64,000 nucleotides of DNA, from NCBI RefSeq assembly GCF_003014735.1, contig NZ_PYAX01000007.1, forward strand, positions 62,001-126,000, in the 5' to 3' direction. The DNA is from Saccharothrix carnea. Lineage in GTDB: Bacteria > Actinomycetota > Actinomycetes > Mycobacteriales > Pseudonocardiaceae. Of this stretch, positions 18,316 to 28,731 are shown one piece after another (within the stretch, counting starts at the first letter, position 1; every line of letters begins with the position of its first letter). The translations under genes and the position numbers were made by a program. The notes under the pieces are model-generated. The model did no database searches, had not been told where the DNA came from, and was given only the letters and a program-made list of their open reading frames with translations.

Positions 18316-19092
18316 GTGATCGAGATCGACGACCCGGCCGACCCCCGGCTGGACGACTTCCGGGACCTGTCGACGGCCGACCGGCGGCCGGACCGACCCG
18401 GCGGGCGCGGCCTGGTGATCGCCGAGGGCGTGGTGGTCGTCGAACGGCTCCTGCGGTCGCCCTACCCGGTGCGCGGGCTGCTCGGTGTGCGCCGGCGGGT
18501 GGAAGCCCTCGGTGACCTGCCGGCGCCCGCGTACGTCACGTCCGCCGAGGTCATGGCCGAGGTGGTCGGGTTCCACCTCAACCGGGGCGTGCTGGCCGCC
18601 GCCGACCGGACACCCCAGCCGGACGTGGCCGAACTCGTCGCCTCGGCACGGCGGCTGGCGGTGCTCGAAGGCGTCGGCGACCACGAGAACCTGGGCTCGC
18701 TGTTCCGCAACGCGGCGGCGCTGGGCATCGACGGCGTGCTGCTCGGCCCGGGGTGCAGCGACCCGTTGTACCGGCGCAGCGTCCGCGTCTCGATGGGTCA
18801 CGTGCTGCGCGTGCCGTTCGCGTCGATGCCGAACCTGACCGAAGGCTTCGACCTCCTGCGGCGCAACGGTTTCACGGTCGCCGCGCTCACGCCCAGGGCG
18901 GGCTCGCAGAACCTGGCCGACGCCGGGCTGCGCGGCCGGAAGGTCGCTGTGCTGCTCGGATCGGAGGGACCGGGGCTGACCGAGGAGGCCATCGCGGCGG
19001 CCGACCTGGCGGTCCGGATCCCGATGGCGGAGGGTGTCGACTCGCTGAACGTGGCAACCGCCGCCGCGATCGCCTTCTACGCGATCGCCTGA
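18316..19092 (+). CDS. TrmH/SpoU-family RNA 2'-O-methyltransferase (Rv0881-like)
   Basis: A 258-aa protein from GTG 18316, six bases after GACACT, which suits a leaderless start; an upstream in-frame ATG at 18259 would add 19 residues. The N-terminal substrate-binding part (DDPRLDDFRDL, LVIAEGVVVVERLL) precedes the SPOUT catalytic domain with its three motifs: NLGSLFRNAAALGIDGVLL, LLGSEGPGLTEEA and IPMAEGVDSLNVATAAAIA. It transfers a methyl group from S-adenosylmethionine to ribose 2'-OH in rRNA or tRNA. The target nucleotide cannot be read. Synteny supports Rv0881. Confidence 0.88.
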   Translation: MIEIDDPADPRLDDFRDLSTADRRPDRPGGRGLVIAEGVVVVERLLRSPYPVRGLLGVRRRVEALGDLPAPAYVTSAEVMAEVVGFHLNRGVLAAADRTPQPDVAELVASARRLAVLEGVGDHENLGSLFRNAAALGIDGVLLGPGCSDPLYRRSVRVSMGHVLRVPFASMPNLTEGFDLLRRNGFTVAALTPRAGSQNLADAGLRGRKVAVLLGSEGPGLTEEAIAAADLAVRIPMAEGVDSLNVATAAAIAFYAIA

Positions 19093-19156
19093 ACGCGCTA
19101 CGTTCTCCCCTGGCACGACCCGAGCACGACCCGTGCACGACCAGAGGAGGACGTAG

Positions 19157-19804
19157 GTGGAACTGCGGGTCCAGGACGGCCGGGCCGTGCTCGCGGGCCG
19201 CGACGACGCGGGCGAGCGGGAAGTCGACCCCCACACGCTCCCGCTCGGCGCCGGGCTCGCCGACGCGCTGCACGAGTGGGCGAAGGTGGCCGACGCGGTG
19301 ACGCGGGCCGAGACGCCCTCGGACGGTGCGGCGAGCGCGCTCGTGACCAGGCGTGGACGTCAGTTGGCGGTGAGGTTGGCGGCCGACATGGGAACGCCGG
19401 TGGAGTACACGGACCCGGTGACCGGTGAGCTGGTGGTCGTGGAGGCCCCGGTCGACGAGGACCTGGGTGAAACCGAGGTCGTGGTCGAGGGTGCGGACGG
19501 CGAGGACGGCGAGGGTGAGCAGCCGGAACCCCAGGAGGAGACCCCCTGGGGCACCGGGCTCACGGTCAGCTTCATCGTCGCCGCCGTGGTGACGTTCACC
19601 GTCTACCGGTTGTCGGTCGGGTTGGGCGAGACCAGCCAGTGGCTGGCCGTGCTGGCGAACGTCCTGGTGGTCGGCGGCATCACCCCGTCGGTGTGGCTGG
19701 CGCGGAAGGTGCCGGTGTGGCGGTGGGTGGCGTACGGCGTGGTGGCGGGTGTGCTGGCGGCCTGGTTGTCGTTGTTGCTGGTCACCGTGCTGGCACCGGT
19801 GTAG
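19157..19804 (+). CDS. DUF2537 membrane protein (Rv0882-like)
   Basis: A 215-aa protein; GTG 19157 follows an AGAGGAGG ribosome-binding site. The first 120 residues are soluble and end in a strongly acidic linker (EVVVEGADGEDGEGEQPEPQ). Three to four transmembrane helices follow (TVSFIVAAVVTFTVYRL, WLAVLANVLVVGGITPSVWLA, WVAYGVVAGVLAAWLSLLLV). The two-part layout and position after trmH match the actinobacterial DUF2537 family. It converges on the ABC exporter gene with only 6 bp between stops. Function unknown. Confidence 0.82.
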   Translation: MELRVQDGRAVLAGRDDAGEREVDPHTLPLGAGLADALHEWAKVADAVTRAETPSDGAASALVTRRGRQLAVRLAADMGTPVEYTDPVTGELVVVEAPVDEDLGETEVVVEGADGEDGEGEQPEPQEETPWGTGLTVSFIVAAVVTFTVYRLSVGLGETSQWLAVLANVLVVGGITPSVWLARKVPVWRWVAYGVVAGVLAAWLSLLLVTVLAPV

Positions 19805-19810
19805 GCGCGG

Positions 19811-21676
19811 TTAAGCCAGGGAGTCCCGCCAAGCGGTGTGCAGCGCGGCGAACCGGCCGCGACCGGTGATCAGCTCCTCGGGCGTGCCGTCCTCCACCAC
19901 CCGGCCGCCGTCGAGCACCAGGACCCGGTCGGCGATCAGCACGGTGGACAGGCGGTGGGCGATGATGAACGCCGTCCGCTCCGCCAGCACGGTCTCCAGA
20001 GCGCGCTGCACCGCCCGTTCGGTCGGCACGTCGAGGCTGGACGTCGCCTCGTCCAGCACCAGGACCGCCGGATCGGCCAGGAACGCCCGCGAGAACGCCA
20101 CCATCTGCCGCTGCCCGGCCGAGAGCCGCCCGCCGCGCTTGCGCACGTCGGTGTCGTAGCCCTCGGGCAGCGCCCGGATGAACTCCTCCGCGCCGACCGC
20201 CCGTGCCGCCGCCTCGACCTCCTCGCGGGTCGCGGACGGCCTGCCGAGCGCGATGTTGTCCAGCACGGTCCCGTCGAACAGGAAGTTCTCCTGCGTCACC
20301 ATGACGACCGCGCGCCGCAGGTCGGTGTCGGCCACCGACCGCAGGTCGACCCCGTCCAGCCGGACCGAGCCCGCGGACGGGTCGTAGAACCGGGCCACCA
20401 GCTTGGCCAGCGTGGACTTGCCCGCGCCGGTCGCGCCGACCAGCGCCACGGTCTGCCCGGCGGGCACCGTCAGGTCGAACGACGGCAGCACGACGGGCGT
20501 GGAGTCGGAGTAGCGGAACTCGACGCCGTCGAACCGGACCGCGCCCTGGACGTCGCCGAGGGGCGTCGGCTCCTCCGGCTCGCGGACCCGCGGTTCCTCT
20601 TCGAGGAGACCGGAGATCTTCTCCAGGGCCGCGGTCGCCGACGCGTAGGCGTTGGCGAACATGGCGAGCTGGTCGAACGGGTCGTAGAACCGCCGCACGT
20701 ACAGCGTGAACGCGGCCAGCACGCCGAGTTCGAGCTGCCCGTTCGCCACCCGGAACGCGCCCCAGGCCAGGATCACCGCCAGCGACAGGTTGCCGATCAC
20801 CCGGACGAGTGACGTGAACGCCGCCATCACGCCCATCGCGTCGGTGTTGGCGTCGCGGAACCGGCCGTTCAGCTCGCCCATGATCTTCTCGTTGCGCCGC
20901 TCGCGCCGGAACGCCTGCACCGCGCGGATGCCGTTCATGGTCTCCACGAACTGCACGATGATCTTCGCGATCGCGCCGCGCGTGTGCCGGTAGGCCCGAC
21001 CGGAACGGCGGCGGAACCAGCGGGTCAGCAGGATCAGCGGCAGGAAGCCGGACAGCACGACGAGCGCGAGCGGGGCGTCCAGGTAGAGCAGGACGACCGA
21101 GATGCCCAGCAGCGACAGCATCGAGGTGAAGAAGCCGTCCAGGCCCTCCTCGACCAGGTCCTGCAGTGAGTCGACGTCGCTGGTCAGCCGCGAGATGACC
21201 TTGCCCGAGGTGTACTTCTCGTGGAACGAGACCGACAGCCGCTGGGCGTGCCGGAAGACCCGTTCGCGCAGGACGAGGAGCACGTCCTGGCCGATCCGAC
21301 CGGTCAGCCGGACGAACGCCCAGCGCAGCAGCGTGGCGGAGATCGCGGCGGCGACGTAGCCGCCGACGCACCAGGCGAGCGCCTCGGGGCGGCCGTCGAG
21401 CGCGGCGGGGATGCCGGCGTCGATGGCCGCGGCGATGAGGAGCGGTCCGGCGAGGTTGACCACGTTCTCCGCGATCACGATCACCAGCGCGAGGATCGCG
21501 GCCCGGCTGTGCGGGCGGAGGAGTTCGCCGAGGAGGCGGCGGGAGCGGGCCTGGAGCTTGACGCCGGTGGCGTAGTCGACGTCCTCGACGTCCTCGGCGG
21601 CGACGCCCCGCCAAGCTTCCTCGTCGGGGTCGGGCGCCGGGGTGGTGGGCTGGTGGTTGGTCGCGGTGCCGGTCAC
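19811..21676 (-). CDS. ABC exporter half-transporter, catalytic-site subunit
   Basis: A 621-aa fused transmembrane/ATPase protein from GTG 21676, overlapping the stop of its partner by GTGA. After about 60 cytosolic residues come six helices, then an ABC domain with Walker A GATGAGKST, signature LSAGQRQ and Walker B VLVLDEATSSLD, which keeps the catalytic glutamate. The preceding gene encodes a half-transporter with a degenerate Walker B, so the two should form a heterodimeric exporter of the TM287/288 or BmrCD kind. Likely substrates are drugs or lipids, inferred from the family only. Confidence 0.88.
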   Translation of the reverse strand: MTGTATNHQPTTPAPDPDEEAWRGVAAEDVEDVDYATGVKLQARSRRLLGELLRPHSRAAILALVIVIAENVVNLAGPLLIAAAIDAGIPAALDGRPEALAWCVGGYVAAAISATLLRWAFVRLTGRIGQDVLLVLRERVFRHAQRLSVSFHEKYTSGKVISRLTSDVDSLQDLVEEGLDGFFTSMLSLLGISVVLLYLDAPLALVVLSGFLPLILLTRWFRRRSGRAYRHTRGAIAKIIVQFVETMNGIRAVQAFRRERRNEKIMGELNGRFRDANTDAMGVMAAFTSLVRVIGNLSLAVILAWGAFRVANGQLELGVLAAFTLYVRRFYDPFDQLAMFANAYASATAALEKISGLLEEEPRVREPEEPTPLGDVQGAVRFDGVEFRYSDSTPVVLPSFDLTVPAGQTVALVGATGAGKSTLAKLVARFYDPSAGSVRLDGVDLRSVADTDLRRAVVMVTQENFLFDGTVLDNIALGRPSATREEVEAAARAVGAEEFIRALPEGYDTDVRKRGGRLSAGQRQMVAFSRAFLADPAVLVLDEATSSLDVPTERAVQRALETVLAERTAFIIAHRLSTVLIADRVLVLDGGRVVEDGTPEELITGRGRFAALHTAWRDSLA

Positions 21677-23436
21677 GCCGCCACCTCCTCGTCCTCCATA
21701 GTGGACAACAAGTTGCGGTACTCCTCGTTGTCCGCCAACAGTTCCGTGTGCGTGCCGGTGGCGGCGATGCGGCCGTCGACCAGCATCGCCACCCGGTCGG
21801 CCAGCTGCACGGTGCTCGGGCGGTGGGCGACGACCAGCGCGGTCACGCCCTTGAGCACGCGGCGCAGCGCGGCCTCGACCTCGGCCTCGGTGTGCACGTC
21901 CAGCGCGGACAGCGGGTCGTCCAGCACCAGCACGGCCGGGTGACCCGCGACCGCGCGGGCCAGGGCGAGGCGCTGCCGCTGACCGCCGGACAGGGACAGG
22001 CCCTGCTCGCCGATGCGGGTGTCGAGGCCCCACGGGAGGGCGTCGACGAACTCCTCGGCCCGCGCGACCTTGAGCGCCTCGCGGACGCGTTCCTCGCTGA
22101 CGTCCTTCGAGCCGAGCGCCACGTTCTCGGTGACGCTCGCGGAGAACAGGATCGGCTCCTCGAACGCGGTGCCGACGACGCGGCGGAGCTCGGCCAGGTC
22201 CAGGTCGCGGACGTCGACGCCGTCGAGCGTGACGCGGCCGGCGGTGACGTCGGCCAGGCGCGGCACCAGGGCGGTGACGGTCGTCTTGCCGGAGCCGGTG
22301 GCGCCGACGAGCGCGACGGTCTCGCCCGGCCGGATGTCCAGGTCGACACCGCGCAGCACCTCGTTGTCCGAACCGGGGTGGTGGTAGCGGACGTCCTCGA
22401 AGCGGACGTGCCCGCGGACGGGGGTGGCCAGCGGTTTCGGGTCGGGCGGGGTGGTGACGGTGATCTCGGTGTCGACCACCTCGAAGTACCGTTCGAGCGC
22501 GGACGCGGTGGAGTTGGTCTCCGCCAACAACCACCCGATCGAGTCGACCGGCCAGCGCAGGTAGGCGCTCACCGTGACGGCGGCGACGAGCGTGCCGACC
22601 GTGACGGTGCCGTCCGCGATGCCCATCGAGCCGAACGCCAGCTGACCGGCGATGCCCAGCTCGGGCAGCACGATCAGCACGGCCCACAGCGCGGCGAAGA
22701 TCCGCACCTTGGCGATCTCGGTGTCGCGCAGCTCGCGGGCCTGGCGGATGAACCGCTTGGTCAGGTGCGGGCCGCGGCCGAACGCCTTCAGCACGCGGAT
22801 GCCGAGGACCGACTCCTCGACCACGGTCGTGAGGTCGCCGGACTGGTCCTGCGCGCGGCGGGCGACGACCTTGAACTTCGTCTCGAACAGGTAGGACAGC
22901 GCGACCAGCGGCAGCGTCGTGGCCAGCACGATCAGGCCGAGCGCGGGTGACAGCCAGAACAGCACGCCCAGGCCGACGAGCACGACCAGGCTGTTGACGA
23001 CCAGGAAGATGACGGCGAAGCCCACGAACCGCCGCACCTGGGTCAGGTCGGTCGTGGCGCGGGACAGCAGCTGCCCCGACTGGTAGCGGTCGTGGAAGGC
23101 CACCTGCAGGTCCTGCAGGTGGTGGTACAGCTCGGCCCGCATCCGCGCCTCGACGTGCGACGCCGGTCCGGCGATCAGCTTGCGACGGGCGTAGAACAGG
23201 CCGGCCTCGGCGCAACCGAGCGCCACGACGATGCCGATGAGCAGCGGCAACGCTCCCAGGTCGCGGCCGGCGATCGGGCCGTCCACGATGCGCTGGGTGA
23301 TCAGCGGGATGCCCAGGCCGCACATCATCGCCAGCATGGTGGCGGCCATCGCCAGCACGACGGGTGTGCGAACGGGCTTGAGGTACGGCCACAGCCTGCG
23401 CAGTGTCGCGGCTGTGGAAGTACGGTCTTCCGACAC
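21673..23436 (-). CDS. ABC exporter half-transporter, degenerate-site subunit
   Basis: A 587-aa protein; GTG 23436 follows GGAGGGG. Six transmembrane helices lead into an ABC domain with Walker A GATGSGKTT and signature LSGGQRQRL, but the Walker B reads VLVLDDPLSALD: aspartate replaces the catalytic glutamate. This E-to-D change marks the non-canonical subunit of heterodimeric type IV exporters. It is first of the two-gene operon and overlaps its partner by 4 bp. Plasma membrane; substrate unknown. Confidence 0.88.
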   Translation of the reverse strand: MSEDRTSTAATLRRLWPYLKPVRTPVVLAMAATMLAMMCGLGIPLITQRIVDGPIAGRDLGALPLLIGIVVALGCAEAGLFYARRKLIAGPASHVEARMRAELYHHLQDLQVAFHDRYQSGQLLSRATTDLTQVRRFVGFAVIFLVVNSLVVLVGLGVLFWLSPALGLIVLATTLPLVALSYLFETKFKVVARRAQDQSGDLTTVVEESVLGIRVLKAFGRGPHLTKRFIRQARELRDTEIAKVRIFAALWAVLIVLPELGIAGQLAFGSMGIADGTVTVGTLVAAVTVSAYLRWPVDSIGWLLAETNSTASALERYFEVVDTEITVTTPPDPKPLATPVRGHVRFEDVRYHHPGSDNEVLRGVDLDIRPGETVALVGATGSGKTTVTALVPRLADVTAGRVTLDGVDVRDLDLAELRRVVGTAFEEPILFSASVTENVALGSKDVSEERVREALKVARAEEFVDALPWGLDTRIGEQGLSLSGGQRQRLALARAVAGHPAVLVLDDPLSALDVHTEAEVEAALRRVLKGVTALVVAHRPSTVQLADRVAMLVDGRIAATGTHTELLADNEEYRNLLSTMEDEEVAA

Positions 23437-23539
23437 GAGTCCCCCTCCGGTCCACTCAGACGGTACGAAGGTGGACCGACGATCGGCATCCGGTTTTCGT
23501 GTCTTTGACCCTGCAAGCTGGAGTTAGGTGGAGGTCAAG

Positions 23540-23767
23540 GTGGATGTGACGTACCTGCGTGGTGAAGTCGCGATGGCGTTTCCGCGTGGCCGGTTGTTGG
23601 CGGTGCGCGGGGGGAGGTTGTACGTGCTCGCGCCGGACGGGTGGGACGTGGTCGGCGGGCGGCGGCCCGAGGGTGCGCGGCCGATCAGCCGGGAGGAGGC
23701 GGAGGAGTGGTGTCGGTTCGAGGGGGTGGGGGTGGAGGTGCTCGACGAGGTGCCGGGGGTGGGTTAG
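23540..23767 (+). CDS. Small hypothetical protein, 75 aa
   Basis: GTG 23540 is favoured because GGAGGT at 23530-23535 is a well-placed ribosome-binding site; GTG 23528 is also in frame. The protein is soluble and probably all-beta at first (TYLRGEVAMAFPRGRLLAVRGGRLYVL), then acidic (SREEAEEWCRFEGVGVEVLDEV). No family recognised. It is convergent with the next minus-strand gene, sharing TTAG as both stop codons. Confidence 0.55.
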   Translation: MDVTYLRGEVAMAFPRGRLLAVRGGRLYVLAPDGWDVVGGRRPEGARPISREEAEEWCRFEGVGVEVLDEVPGVG

Positions 23768-24201
23768 CGCCTGCGGAGGATGGCCGGGGCGGTGAGCAGG
23801 CCCGCGAGGCCGTAGCTGGCGCCGGCGAGGAGGACGAGGACGGTCCACCGGTCGCCGAGTGAGGACAGCTCGTCGGGGAGCTTGAAGTAGTGCGCGAGAC
23901 CGAGGAAGACGGGGCCGATCAGGATGATCGGCCACACCGGGCGCACCTTCAGCAGCCAGAGGACCGGGCCGGCCAGGAGGGCGCTGAACAGCAGCGCGAC
24001 GGGGAGCCCGACGACGACCAGCAGGATGAACTCGCCGAGGGTGGTCTCGTTGACCACCCGGTCGAGCACGCCGGTTCGGTAGGCCCAGATCCAGGCGATG
24101 AGCAGCGCGGAACCGACGACCGCCGACACCACGACGCGCAGGAGCACCTTGAACGCGAAGCCTCCCGCGGTGAGGCGTGAGGGGTGCGGCGTGTCAGTCA
24201 C
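23764..24201 (-). CDS. Hypothetical four-helix membrane protein
   Basis: A 145-aa protein with four hydrophobic helices (VLLRVVVSAVVGSALLIAWIWAY, FILLVVVGLPVALLFSALLAG, PIILIGPVFLGLAHYF, TVLVLLAGASYGLAGLL) and a basic C-terminus (APAILRRR). Its start overlaps the end of the upstream membrane-protein gene by 8 bp, so the two are likely translated together. I recognise no family. Confidence 0.65.
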   Translation of the reverse strand: MTDTPHPSRLTAGGFAFKVLLRVVVSAVVGSALLIAWIWAYRTGVLDRVVNETTLGEFILLVVVGLPVALLFSALLAGPVLWLLKVRPVWPIILIGPVFLGLAHYFKLPDELSSLGDRWTVLVLLAGASYGLAGLLTAPAILRRR

Positions 24202-24568
24202 GGGCAGAAGTGTGGCTGACCGGGTGCCGTGCTGTCACCGGGGCGGCCAGGACGAAGCCGATCACGCCCGCGGCGACCGAACCGGCCGGGATCGACACCC
24301 AGACGGTGAGCAGGGTCAGGGCGGCGGTGAACGTGACGCCGACCGCGGCGTAGCCGAGGGGGCGGTCCTGGTGGGCGGCTTTGAGGACGGCCCAGGCGAT
24401 CAGGATGCCCACGATCAGGCTGATCGGCATGGCGAACAGGCCCATGGCCAGGCAGTCCCAGTTGTCGGTCGAGCAGATGGTTCCGGAGGCGATGAACTCG
24501 CGCAGGCCCCACCAGGCCGCGCCCAGGGCGGCGCCGAGGGCGGCTCCGGCGACCAGTCGTCCCAGCAT
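24194..24568 (-). CDS. Hypothetical membrane protein, 124 aa
   Basis: Three to four transmembrane segments are visible (RLVAGAALGAALGAAWWGL, AMGLFAMPISLIVGILIAW, YAAVGVTFTAALTLLTVWV, AAGVIGFVLAAP). Between the first two, CSTDNWDC has two cysteines in a predicted external loop that could form a disulfide. It starts at ATG 24568 and overlaps the following gene by 8 bp. No known family identified. Confidence 0.62.
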   Translation of the reverse strand: MLGRLVAGAALGAALGAAWWGLREFIASGTICSTDNWDCLAMGLFAMPISLIVGILIAWAVLKAAHQDRPLGYAAVGVTFTAALTLLTVWVSIPAGSVAAGVIGFVLAAPVTARHPVSHTSARD

Positions 24569-24649
24569 GGCGGGTGGTTACCCGGGTGATCGGTGTCGGC
24601 AAACCGGGGGAGATCCGGGTTCGGGTCGGTGGTCGGGCCGGTGATGTGC

Positions 24650-24684
24650 GGAAGAGCCTCCGCCTTGGTGGCGGAGGCCCTTCC
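24650..24684 (-). terminator. Hairpin terminator after sepH
   Basis: GGAAGAGCCTCCGCC (24650-24664) pairs with GGCGGAGGCCCTTCC (24670-24684) around a five-base loop, with one mismatch. It lies 12 bp beyond the sepH stop on the minus strand. Confidence 0.8.
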
Positions 24685-24696
24685 GAATGGTGTCTG

Positions 24697-25620
24697 TCAG
24701 CCGCGGGTGGAGCGGACGCCTAGGAGGACGTCTTCCCACGACGGGACGATGGGGTGGTTCTTCTTGCCGCGCTTTGGTGGTGGGTCCTTGCGGGGCGGTT
24801 GTGGCTTGGTGCCCGTTGCCGGTTGTTGTGGTGCTGGTGCCGGTGGTGGCGTCGGAGTTGGGTCTTCGGCCACTGCCGGAATCGGCTCGGGGGTGGGCTG
24901 CTGGGGTTCTTGGACCGGAGGTGGTGGCGGAGGGGGTGGTTCCTCGCGGACGAGGATTTCCGGTTCCGCTTGTTTTTCCAGTTCAAGGGCTTGGCGGGCC
25001 AGTTGGGTGACCGGGCGGACGGTGCGCAGGGTTCGGTTGGGGTTCGGGTCCATGAGTTCCATGGCGCCGTCGTCCAGTGCGGTGACCGTGCCGCCCTGGG
25101 CGCCCGGGTGGAAGGCCCAGTGCGCGAGGTTGTCCGACCTGCCGGCGGTCCAGTGGAGCTGGACGACCCAGCGGCCGTCCTCGCCGCGCCACGAGTCCCA
25201 GCTGACGTCGGCGTACTCCTGGCCCCGCAGGCCGAAGGAGTGCGCGACGACCTCGCCGAGCGTCTGCACGTCCGGGCCGTCCTCGCGGACGGGGTGGGCG
25301 CGTTGGGCCAGTTCGGCGGTGCGGGAGCGTTCGAGGAGGACGGGGTAGGCGTAGCGCTCGACCCGGTGGGTGGGCAGGCCGGCGGCGGCTGCCACCTGGG
25401 CGACGGACTCGCCGGCGCGGATCCTGGCCTGGATCTCACGGGGGCGCATCTGGCTCTCGACCTCGATCTCGATCTGGCCGAGTCGGGTGAGGTCGCCGCG
25501 TGCCGCCGCGCGCAGCCGTTCGTCGGCGGGGAGCACGAAGCGCTCGCCGCGATCCGGGTCCTCGAGGATGACGGACTTGCCGTCGTCTTCGAGCCCGATG
25601 ACTCGCAACGCTCGCATCAT
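24697..25620 (-). CDS. sepH: SepH, FtsZ-binding cell division regulator (DUF3071)
   Basis: A 307-aa protein after a GGGAGGCC ribosome-binding site. Residues 1-170 are the conserved DUF3071 domain (MRALRVIGLEDDGKSVILED, FVLPADERLRAAARGD) with a helix-turn-helix-like segment RPREIQARIRAGESVAQVAAAAGLP. The tail from about 220 is a Pro/Glu-rich disordered linker, ending in the conserved short C-terminal segment IVPSWEDVLLGVR. Actinobacterial SepH binds FtsZ and promotes assembly of stable filaments at division septa. Rv0883c is the mycobacterial counterpart, next to SerC as here. Cytosolic, at the division ring. Confidence 0.92.
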   Translation of the reverse strand: MMRALRVIGLEDDGKSVILEDPDRGERFVLPADERLRAAARGDLTRLGQIEIEVESQMRPREIQARIRAGESVAQVAAAAGLPTHRVERYAYPVLLERSRTAELAQRAHPVREDGPDVQTLGEVVAHSFGLRGQEYADVSWDSWRGEDGRWVVQLHWTAGRSDNLAHWAFHPGAQGGTVTALDDGAMELMDPNPNRTLRTVRPVTQLARQALELEKQAEPEILVREEPPPPPPPPVQEPQQPTPEPIPAVAEDPTPTPPPAPAPQQPATGTKPQPPRKDPPPKRGKKNHPIVPSWEDVLLGVRSTRG

Positions 25621-25810
25621 GGCCTCCCGGATGGCTCACCTCGCCGAGTACTCACGTTAATGCGGCGCGCCGCCTTGACGGGGGAGACTCGCCGTGTTCG
25701 CCGATATCTTCGTGTGATCTTGCCGTATGTCGGCGCCGTCCGCACGTCCGTTACCCCAAGGTTTACCCGGGTGAGACGGGTGCGGGATCCCGAAGTGGCC
25801 GGTCAAAGCC

Positions 25811-25842
25811 GTGGGGCCGCCCCTCGGGAGGGACGGCCCCAC
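25811..25842 (-). terminator. Hairpin terminator after serC
   Basis: GTGGGGCCG-CCCCTC pairs with GAGGGAC-GGCCCCAC around a short loop, 18 bp past the serC stop on the minus strand. The rest of 25621-25859 is sepH upstream sequence with no gene. Confidence 0.75.
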
Positions 25843-25859
25843 GGGTGCGCTTCGGCTGG

Positions 25860-27050
<1,191 letters not shown>

Positions 27051-27119
27051 CTAAGTGTTGCAGCCGCGTGGCCGGGGGGTGACAGGCGGGTGTCCCTGGT
27101 CACGTGGAATCGGGCCGGG

Positions 27120-28232
27120 TCAGGCGATCTCGTCCCAGCCCTCCACCTCGGACGGCTTGCGCGGGCCGGGGCCGACGTACTTGGCGGACGGGCGCACGAG
27201 GCGGCCGGTGCGCTTCTGCTCCAGGATGTGCGCCGACCAGCCCGCGGTCCGGGCGCAGGTGAACATGGCGGGCATCATGTGCGGTGGCACCTGGGCGAAG
27301 TCGAGGATCACCGCGGCCCAGAACTCGACGTTGGTCTCGATGGCGCGGTCCGGGCGGCGTTCGCGCAGCTCGGCGAGGGCGGCCTGCTCGAGGGCGTCGG
27401 CGGCCTCGTAGCGGGTGGCGCCGAGTTCCCGGCACGTCCGCCGCAGCACGCGGGCGCGGGGGTCCTCGGCCCGGTACACGCGGTGGCCGAAGCCCATCAG
27501 GCGCTCGCCGCGGTCGAGGATGCCCTTGACGAACGCCTTCGCGTCGCCGGTGCGCTCGACCTCCTCGATCATCGGCAGCACGCGGGCGGGCGCGCCGCCG
27601 TGCAGCGGGCCGGACATGGCGCCGATCGCGCCGGACATGGACGCCGCGACGTCCGCGCCGGTGGAGGCGATGACGCGGGCGGTGAACGTGGAGGCGTTCA
27701 GGCCGTGCTCGGCGGCCGACACCCAGTAGGCGTCCAGGGCCTTGACGTGCGCCGGGTCGGGCTCGCCGCGCCAGCGGGTGAGGAAGCGCTCGGTGATGGT
27801 GGTGCACTCGTCGATGCGGTGCTGCGGCACGGCGGGCCGGCCGATGCCCCGCGCGGACTGCGCCGCGTACGACAGGGCCATGACGGAGGCGCGGGCCAGC
27901 TGCTCGCGCGCCTGCTCGTCGGTGATGTCCAGCAGCGGCTGGTAGCCCCAGATCGGGGCGACCATGGCCAGCGCCGCCTGCACGTCCACCCGCACGTCAC
28001 CGGTGTGCACCGGGATCGGGAACGGCTCGGCGGGCGGCAGACCGGGCCCGAAGCGGCCGTCGACCAGCAGGGCCCACACGTTGCCGAACGTCACGTGCCC
28101 GGCCAGGTCCTCGATGTCCACGCCGCGGTAGCGCAGCGCGCCACCGTCGCGATCCGGCTCGGCGATCTCGGTGCGGAAGGCGACCACGCCCTCCAAGCCC
28201 GGCCGGAAACCGTCGTCCTCGGTCTGCACCAC
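27120..28232 (-). CDS. citA: Citrate synthase 2
   Basis: A 370-aa protein; GTG 28232 follows AAGGAG and gives the length of mycobacterial CitA (Rv0889c). Hallmarks are [13 protein letters not shown], the catalytic-site stretch [33 protein letters not shown] and [17 protein letters not shown] with the catalytic aspartate-region pattern. It condenses oxaloacetate and acetyl-CoA to citrate. It is shorter than, and distinct from, the main citrate synthase at 50504. It is divergent from the urease operon across 187 bp, which may hold both promoters. Confidence 0.93.
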   Translation of the reverse strand: MVQTEDDGFRPGLEGVVAFRTEIAEPDRDGGALRYRGVDIEDLAGHVTFGNVWALLVDGRFGPGLPPAEPFPIPVHTGDVRVDVQAALAMVAPIWGYQPLLDITDEQAREQLARASVMALSYAAQSARGIGRPAVPQHRIDECTTITERFLTRWRGEPDPAHVKALDAYWVSAAEHGLNASTFTARVIASTGADVAASMSGAIGAMSGPLHGGAPARVLPMIEEVERTGDAKAFVKGILDRGERLMGFGHRVYRAEDPRARVLRRTCRELGATRYEAADALEQAALAELRERRPDRAIETNVEFWAAVILDFAQVPPHMMPAMFTCARTAGWSAHILEQKRTGRLVRPSAKYVGPGPRKPSEVEGWDEIA

Positions 28233-28361
28233 GCTGTGCGCTCCTTCTCTGGCGGGAGTGAAGAGTTGGGCAAACCTTGCTCCCCTTCTCCACCGCGGGC
28301 AATCGGGGGTCCGCGTGTCGTCGGTCACGATCAAGGAACCGATTCAGAAGGCGGGTAGATC

Positions 28362-28377
28362 GTTAAGCCCTTGTTTC
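28362..28377. promoter_or_regulatory. Possible GlnR-type half box upstream of ureA
   Basis: On the minus strand this reads GAAAC-n6-TTAAC, similar to the b-site/a-site spacing of the actinobacterial GlnR consensus. It is 43-58 bp before the ureA start. A 7-bp inverted repeat GGAACCG/CGGTTCC (28335 and 28377) surrounds it. The match is partial. Confidence 0.3.
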
Positions 28378-28419
28378 GGTTCCGGGCTCGCGCGTGTTTC
28401 CCGTGGTAGACCACCGGCC

Positions 28420-28722
28420 ATGCACCTGACACCGCACGAGCGGGACAAGCTGCTGGTCCACGTGGCGGCCGACGTCGCGCGCAGGCGGCTCGACCGCGGC
28501 GTCGTCCTGAACTACCCGGAAGCGGTCGCGCTCATCACCGACCACGTGCTCGAAGGCGCCCGGGACGGCCGCACGGTCAGCGAGCTGATGGAGAGCGGGC
28601 GGCACGTGCTGCGCCGCGACCAGGTGCTCGGCGGCGTGCCGGAGATGATCGAGTCCGTGCAGGTCGAGGCGACCTTCCCGGACGGCACCAAGCTCGTGAC
28701 CGTGCATGACCCGATCGTGTGA
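28420..28722 (+). CDS. ureA: Urease subunit gamma
   Basis: A 100-aa protein, the full length of Ure[23 protein letters not shown] at the start, [20 protein letters not shown] and [19 protein letters not shown] at the end are standard gamma-subunit motifs. It forms the (alpha-beta-gamma)3 urease core that hydrolyses urea to ammonia and carbamate in the cytosol. It is first of ureABCFG; ureB follows after 9 bp. Confidence 0.97.
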   Translation: MHLTPHERDKLLVHVAADVARRRLDRGVVLNYPEAVALITDHVLEGARDGRTVSELMESGRHVLRRDQVLGGVPEMIESVQVEATFPDGTKLVTVHDPIV

Positions 28723-28731
28723 GGAGCAGCT

